A DNA stretch of 11,643 nt from assembly GCA_938002705.1 (NCBI GenBank), contig CALLAG010000387.1, positions 1 through 11,643 of the forward strand, read 5' to 3'. Source of the DNA: an uncultured Saprospiraceae bacterium. GTDB taxonomy: Bacteria > Bacteroidota > Bacteroidia > Chitinophagales > Saprospiraceae. Position 1 is the first letter of the stretch. Each line of letters opens with the position of its first letter. The notes under the pieces are model-generated. The model saw nothing but the letters and a program-made list of their open reading frames with translations. It did not search any database and was not told where the DNA came from. The translations under genes were made by a program, and so were the position numbers. Of this stretch, positions 8,632-11,643 are shown one piece after another.

Positions 8632-8651
8632 TTCGTTTCTTTTATTTTCAT
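8625..8651 (-). other. Possible 8-codon upstream reading frame overlapping the receptor start
   Basis: An ATG at 8651 opens the frame MKIKETKC and stops at TAA (8627-8625). The stop overlaps the receptor start region: the junction reads ATGCTAA, with the receptor ATG in the -1/+2 frame. Such an arrangement would allow translational coupling or start-site competition. The leader is A-rich and short ATG frames arise easily by chance, so this is a possibility only. Confidence 0.2.
8635..8646 (-). promoter_or_regulatory. A-rich translation leader AATAAAAGAAAC of the TonB receptor gene
   Basis: The 12-mer is identical to the leader of the PorV/Q-like gene and, as there, ends 3 nt before the start codon (8631). 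It overlaps the right half of the 16-nt palindrome on the transcribed strand. It likely provides the ribosome-binding context in place of a Shine-Dalgarno sequence. Confidence 0.5.
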
Positions 8652-8658
8652 GAAAATA
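8643..8658. repeat. Perfect 16-nt palindrome TATTTTCATGAAAATA
   Basis: The sequence equals its own reverse complement over 16 nt, in the 80-nt gap between the dehydrogenase stop and the receptor start, 11 nt before the receptor ATG. It could be an operator for a dimeric regulator or form a structure in the mRNA leader. AT-rich palindromes can also arise by chance, and no regulator gene is nearby. Confidence 0.35.
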
Positions 8659-8659
8659 T

Positions 8660-8676
8660 GAACCTCACAGAGGTCC
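8660..8676 (-). terminator. Hairpin between dehydrogenase and receptor genes (weak terminator or leader structure)
   Basis: On the minus-strand transcript GGACCUC and GAGGUUC can pair over seven positions, including one G-U wobble, around a UGU loop. The following AUAUUUUC is only partly U-rich, so this is a weak intrinsic terminator at best. It lies 35 nt after the dehydrogenase stop, where a terminator would be placed, but also just before the palindrome in the receptor leader, so a leader regulatory role is possible. Confidence 0.3.
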
Positions 8677-8711
8677 ACAATGTTAACAAATATTTAAAGT
8701 CTCACAAAACT

Positions 8712-9674
8712 TTAGTTCGTCGAAGTCTCCACATCGACATCTTGATGTAGTCGTTTGATCCTATTAAGTAAGACATCTGCTATACCCAATAAGGATTGGT
8801 GTGTCCACCCTGCTATGTGAGGGCTCACCACGACATTTTGCATAGAAAATAGGGCATTATACATGTTTTGCTCATCCTCTGAGTAGGTATGAGGTTTTTC
8901 ATTTTCGAATACATCAAGACAGGCCCCTGATAATTGACCATTTGTGAGACCATTTATAAGTGCATTAGTGTGGACAACTTGTCCGCGAGAAGTATTTATA
9001 ATTATAGGGTGGCAAGTACATTTTTCGATAAAATCAGCGTCGAGCATGTGGTTTGTCTCATCTGTAAGAGGTACATGGAAGCTAATTATGTCACAATTGT
9101 AGATCATTGACATGTCAACACGCTCATTATGAGCTACATCTGAAGCTATCTGAGTGACATATGGATCATAATAAACAATGGTTGGGTCAAAGCCTCTTAA
9201 CCTTCTGGCAAAAGCCTGTCCTGTATGGCCATATCCTATAATGCCCACTCTTCTTTCACTTATCTCAGTACCTCTATGGGCTTCTCGGTTCCACATAGAC
9301 CGTCTTACTTCAGAATCTGCTGACAATAATTTGTTACTCAGTGCTAGTAACATACCTATGGCATGTTCAGCAACGGCATTACAATTACCACTGGGGGTAT
9401 TGATCACAGCTATACCCCTACTCTTAGCCGCTTCCAGATCTATAATCTCAAGACCAGATCCTAATCTTCCGATAAACTTGAGCTTATCAGCTTTAGCTAT
9501 CACGGCAGCAGTCATTTTAATCTTACTGTTGATAATGACTCCTGTAAGGTCATCAATCACCTCTGAGATGGTATTAGGATCAAATCCTTGCTCATAGATA
9601 GGCTCATATCCTAATTCTTCCAGCTGAGTTATTAATTTTGGATGCACATAATCCGTAATAAGGACTTTCGACAT
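8712..9674 (-). CDS. NAD-dependent D-2-hydroxyacid dehydrogenase
   Basis: A cytoplasmic oxidoreductase of 320 residues, the usual length for D-isomer-specific 2-hydroxyacid dehydrogenases without an ACT domain. These interconvert 2-keto acids and D-2-hydroxy acids using NAD(P)H. Visible features are the substrate-side loops GRLGSG (69-74) and NTPSGN (92-97), the Rossmann motif VGIIGYGHTGQAFA (143-156) with the cofactor-selecting aspartate likely at D170 (YYDPY), and the catalytic set R230 (NTSRG), E259 (LDVFENEKP) and H286 (SPHIAGW). The R-to-E spacing of 29 matches the classic phosphoglycerate dehydrogenase SerA. D170 suggests NAD over NADP. The substrate cannot be assigned: 3-phosphoglycerate, glyoxylate/hydroxypyruvate and D-lactate-type enzymes all fit, and no serine-pathway gene is in view. 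It lies 80 nt upstream of the receptor operon on the same strand, probably as a separate gene, although read-through is possible. MSKVLITDYV is a typical N-terminus, which supports the start at 9674. Confidence 0.92.
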   Translation of the reverse strand: MSKVLITDYVHPKLITQLEELGYEPIYEQGFDPNTISEVIDDLTGVIINSKIKMTAAVIAKADKLKFIGRLGSGLEIIDLEAAKSRGIAVINTPSGNCNAVAEHAIGMLLALSNKLLSADSEVRRSMWNREAHRGTEISERRVGIIGYGHTGQAFARRLRGFDPTIVYYDPYVTQIASDVAHNERVDMSMIYNCDIISFHVPLTDETNHMLDADFIEKCTCHPIIINTSRGQVVHTNALINGLTNGQLSGACLDVFENEKPHTYSEDEQNMYNALFSMQNVVVSPHIAGWTHQSLLGIADVLLNRIKRLHQDVDVETSTN

Positions 9675-9676
9675 AA

Positions 9677-9694
9677 TGTATTAGATGTATTAGA
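9677..9694. repeat. Two tandem 9-nt repeats (TGTATTAGA) before the dehydrogenase start
   Basis: TGTATTAGA occurs twice head to tail. On the minus strand this is TCTAATACA twice, ending 2 nt before the ATG, so it occupies the ribosome-binding region of the dehydrogenase mRNA. It may be a slippage-prone leader or chance. Confidence 0.4.
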
Positions 9695-9759
9695 AGTGAC
9701 TATTAGGGTGCAAAGGAAAGATATTATAAAATAAAAATTAAAAGAAGTGATTTTTAAAG

Positions 9760-9773
9760 CATAAGTCATAAGT
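9760..9773. repeat. Two tandem 7-nt repeats (CATAAGT) before the tex start
   Basis: CATAAGT occurs twice head to tail, ending 5 nt before the tex ATG at 9779. It is unrelated in sequence to the tandem repeat in front of the dehydrogenase, but holds the same position relative to its gene. Confidence 0.4.
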
Positions 9774-9778
9774 GTAGT

Positions 9779-11643
9779 ATGGAAGAAAAAATAATAGAAC
9801 TCATCACTCATAACCTTGGCTTATCAAAAGATAAGGTCAAGAATACCATCAACTTACTTAAAGATGGATCCACTGTACCATTCATAGCAAGATACCGAAA
9901 GGAAGCTACTGGCTCCTTGGATGAAGTGGCGATAAGAGACATAGAAAAAGAACTCAAAAAATTAGAAACTCTAATAGATAGAAAAGAACTCATCTTATCT
10001 AAAATCAAAGAACAAGGTGCCCTGACAAATCAACTCAAAACTAAAATCGAAAATTGCTGGGACAGCACCATCTTAGAAGACATCTATCTACCATACAAGA
10101 AAAAAATCAAAACTAAAGCCACTGTAGCCAGAGAGCAAGGCTTAGAACCACTTGCAGAATACATCACTCAGCAAGGTATGGGTGATCTAAAAACTGTCGC
10201 TAAAAAATACACTAATAAAAACGTCCCAGATATCGATGCTGCACTCCAAGGTGCCAGATACATCATCGCAGAATGGGTCAACGAAAATGAAAAATGCAGA
10301 GAACTCATCAGAAACGAGTTCAAAAAATATGCTATCATCAAATCTAAATTGATAAAAAGCAAAAAGGAGCTTGCCAGCAAATACGAAATGTACTTCGATT
10401 ACGAAGAAAAACTCAATAAAATCCCCTCTCATAGATTACTGGCCATGTTCCGTGGAGAAACTGAAAAACTCCTACGTGTAAAAGTTATTATCGATGAGGA
10501 AAATGCGGAAAAGAACATCATCAGATTAATGGTCTCTAATACGCAGAGCCCTTCGTACAATCATATTGTATCTTCCATTCAGGATGCACTTAAGAGAATG
10601 CTACTCCCCTCGATAGAAAACGAAACAAGAAAAACGGCCAAGCAAAAAGCAGATATAGATGCCATCAGTGTATTCTCTAATAACCTCAAGAACTTACTAC
10701 TCTCTGCACCATTGGGGCCCAAACGTATATTGGCATTAGATCCGGGATTTAGATCTGGTTGTAAGGTGGCTGTCTTAGATGAGACGGGCTCTCTCATTCA
10801 TGACACAGCGATATACCCTCATCCTCCCCAGAATAATGTCGATGAGGCCAGTGCCGCCATCCAGCACCTATCTCACCTATATCAGATACAAGCTGTCGCC
10901 GTAGGTAATGGTACAGCTGGAAAAGAGACAGTCCGATTTATAAAAAATATAAAAATAGACCAAGACATAGACATCTACTTCGTCAATGAGAGTGGAGCAT
11001 CCATCTATTCTGCATCAGAAATCGCCAGAGAAGAATTTCCTGATAAAGACATAACAGTCAGAGGCGCCGTATCTATAGGCAGACGACTGATGGACCCACT
11101 GGCAGAGCTCGTCAAGATAGACGCTAAGTCTATAGGCGTAGGACAATATCAGCACGATGTAGAGCAGAACCTCCTCAAAGAAAAACTCAATGACACTGTC
11201 ACCGACTGCGTACATGCGGTAGGCATTAATATCAATACAGCAAGCCAGCATATCCTTACACATCTGTCAGGATTAGGACCAGTACTGGCACAAAACATCA
11301 TCAACTACAGGACAGAGAATGGGACTTATAATAAGATAGGAACCTTACTCAAGGTCCCACGTATGGGTAAGAAATCTTATGAGCAATCAGCGGGCTTTCT
11401 CAGAATTGTAGAAGGCAAGAATCCGCTCGATAATACAGGTGTGCATCCCGAAAGATATAGTATTGTAGAAGCGATGGCCCGAGATCATAATTGTGATATC
11501 AGCACACTCATCGAGAACAAAGAACTAAGACAATCGATAGACCTCAATAAATATATTACTCCAGACTGTGGTAGACCGACACTTATAGATATCATGAAAG
11601 AACTGGACAAGCCAGGACTCGATCCTAGAGGTGCTGCACAACC
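9779..11643 (+). CDS. tex: Tex, RNA-binding transcription accessory protein (C-terminus outside window)
   Basis: The first 621 codons are visible with no interruption. Tex is a conserved cytoplasmic nucleic-acid-binding protein associated with transcription, related to eukaryotic Spt6. The Tex N-terminal domain covers about 1-190 (TVPFIARYRKEATGSLDEV, EDIYLPYKKK, ATVAREQGLEPLA). The YqgF/RNase-H-like domain starts near 315 (KRILALDPGFRSGCKVAVLD), with AVGNGTAGKET and VNESGASIYSAS (402-413). The invariant GVGQYQHDV is at 453-461. Helix-hairpin-helix DNA/RNA-binding repeats run from about 481 (VGININTAS, LSGLGPVLAQNIINYR, LLKVPRMGKKSYEQSAGFL). The visible part stops within the second helix-hairpin-helix region (GLDPRGAAQ). 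The C-terminal S1 RNA-binding domain expected for a protein of about 700-770 residues lies beyond the edge. The start MEEKIIELI at 9779 gives the normal Tex N-terminus. No link to the receptor operon is evident. Confidence 0.96.
   Translation, partial: MEEKIIELITHNLGLSKDKVKNTINLLKDGSTVPFIARYRKEATGSLDEVAIRDIEKELKKLETLIDRKELILSKIKEQGALTNQLKTKIENCWDSTILEDIYLPYKKKIKTKATVAREQGLEPLAEYITQQGMGDLKTVAKKYTNKNVPDIDAALQGARYIIAEWVNENEKCRELIRNEFKKYAIIKSKLIKSKKELASKYEMYFDYEEKLNKIPSHRLLAMFRGETEKLLRVKVIIDEENAEKNIIRLMVSNTQSPSYNHIVSSIQDALKRMLLPSIENETRKTAKQKADIDAISVFSNNLKNLLLSAPLGPKRILALDPGFRSGCKVAVLDETGSLIHDTAIYPHPPQNNVDEASAAIQHLSHLYQIQAVAVGNGTAGKETVRFIKNIKIDQDIDIYFVNESGASIYSASEIAREEFPDKDITVRGAVSIGRRLMDPLAELVKIDAKSIGVGQYQHDVEQNLLKEKLNDTVTDCVHAVGININTASQHILTHLSGLGPVLAQNIINYRTENGTYNKIGTLLKVPRMGKKSYEQSAGFLRIVEGKNPLDNTGVHPERYSIVEAMARDHNCDISTLIENKELRQSIDLNKYITPDCGRPTLIDIMKELDKPGLDPRGAAQ

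Larger units (their letters stand above)
9675..9778. promoter_or_regulatory. Divergent promoter region between dehydrogenase and tex
   Basis: This 104-bp, very AT-rich gap must hold the promoters of both divergent genes. On the minus strand a TATAAT occurs at 9728-9723, followed by TATCTTTC at 9723-9716, one mismatch from the Bacteroidota -7 consensus TAnnTTTG. Neither has a convincing -33 TTTG partner. On the plus strand I found no clear match. The region is assigned by position; individual boxes are not secure. Confidence 0.45.

Noticed and set aside
8687..8710. Promoter-like GTTTTG ... AATATTTG upstream of the receptor on the minus strand
   Set aside because: The -7-like element has one mismatch to TAnnTTTG and the gap to the upstream TTTG-like box is only about 10 nt, far short of the roughly 20 nt expected.
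9178..9597. Plus-strand open frame of 139 codons
   Set aside because: Antisense to the dehydrogenase across its Rossmann domain. Its hydrophobic look comes from the reverse of that coding sequence.
9808..11263. Minus-strand open frames at 9808-10008, 10168-10432, 10579-10797 and 11015-11263
   Set aside because: Antisense to tex, which reads through without interruption and matches its family along the whole visible length.

Overview
The window reads as a chromosomal stretch from an AT-rich member of the Bacteroidota. A Saprospiria-like or other environmental lineage is my best guess, but that is inference. The evidence is a TonB-dependent receptor with an N-terminal carboxypeptidase-D-regulatory-like domain, a very large secreted protein with a type IX secretion (T9SS)/FlgD-like C-terminal domain, a PorV/PorQ-family outer-membrane protein, and start codons preceded by A-rich leaders instead of Shine-Dalgarno sequences.

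Layout from left to right: (1) 1-772, minus strand, 5' part of a PorV/PorQ-family gene that runs off the left edge. (2) 798-4934, minus, a 1378-residue secreted multidomain protein. (3) 4957-8631, minus, a 1224-residue TonB-dependent receptor. (4) 8712-9674, minus, a D-2-hydroxyacid dehydrogenase of 320 residues. (5) 9675-9778, a 104-bp AT-rich divergent promoter region. (6) 9779 to the right edge, plus, the first 621 codons of the transcription accessory protein gene tex. No gene-free stretch exceeds 300 bases. I saw no tRNA, rRNA, CRISPR array, insertion sequence or origin.

The three leftmost genes are transcribed in the order receptor, secreted protein, PorV/Q-like protein, with gaps of only 22 and 25 nt, so they look like one operon. 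All three products carry signal peptides and are predicted to act in or beyond the outer membrane. The working model is a surface module: a TonB-coupled barrel, a large extracellular partner exported through T9SS, and a PorV/Q-like barrel that could receive or anchor it. There is no SusD gene, so this is not a canonical glycan-utilisation SusCD pair. This operon is the best candidate here for a poorly described system. Its function cannot be read from the sequence.

The operon also carries unusual small-scale structure. The first and last genes share an identical 12-nt leader (AATAAAAGAAAC) exactly 3 nt before the start codon, and the middle gene has a related one. The receptor gene is preceded by a hairpin, a perfect 16-nt palindrome and an 8-codon upstream reading frame whose stop overlaps the receptor start. 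The dehydrogenase and tex look like ordinary housekeeping neighbours that share a divergent promoter region.
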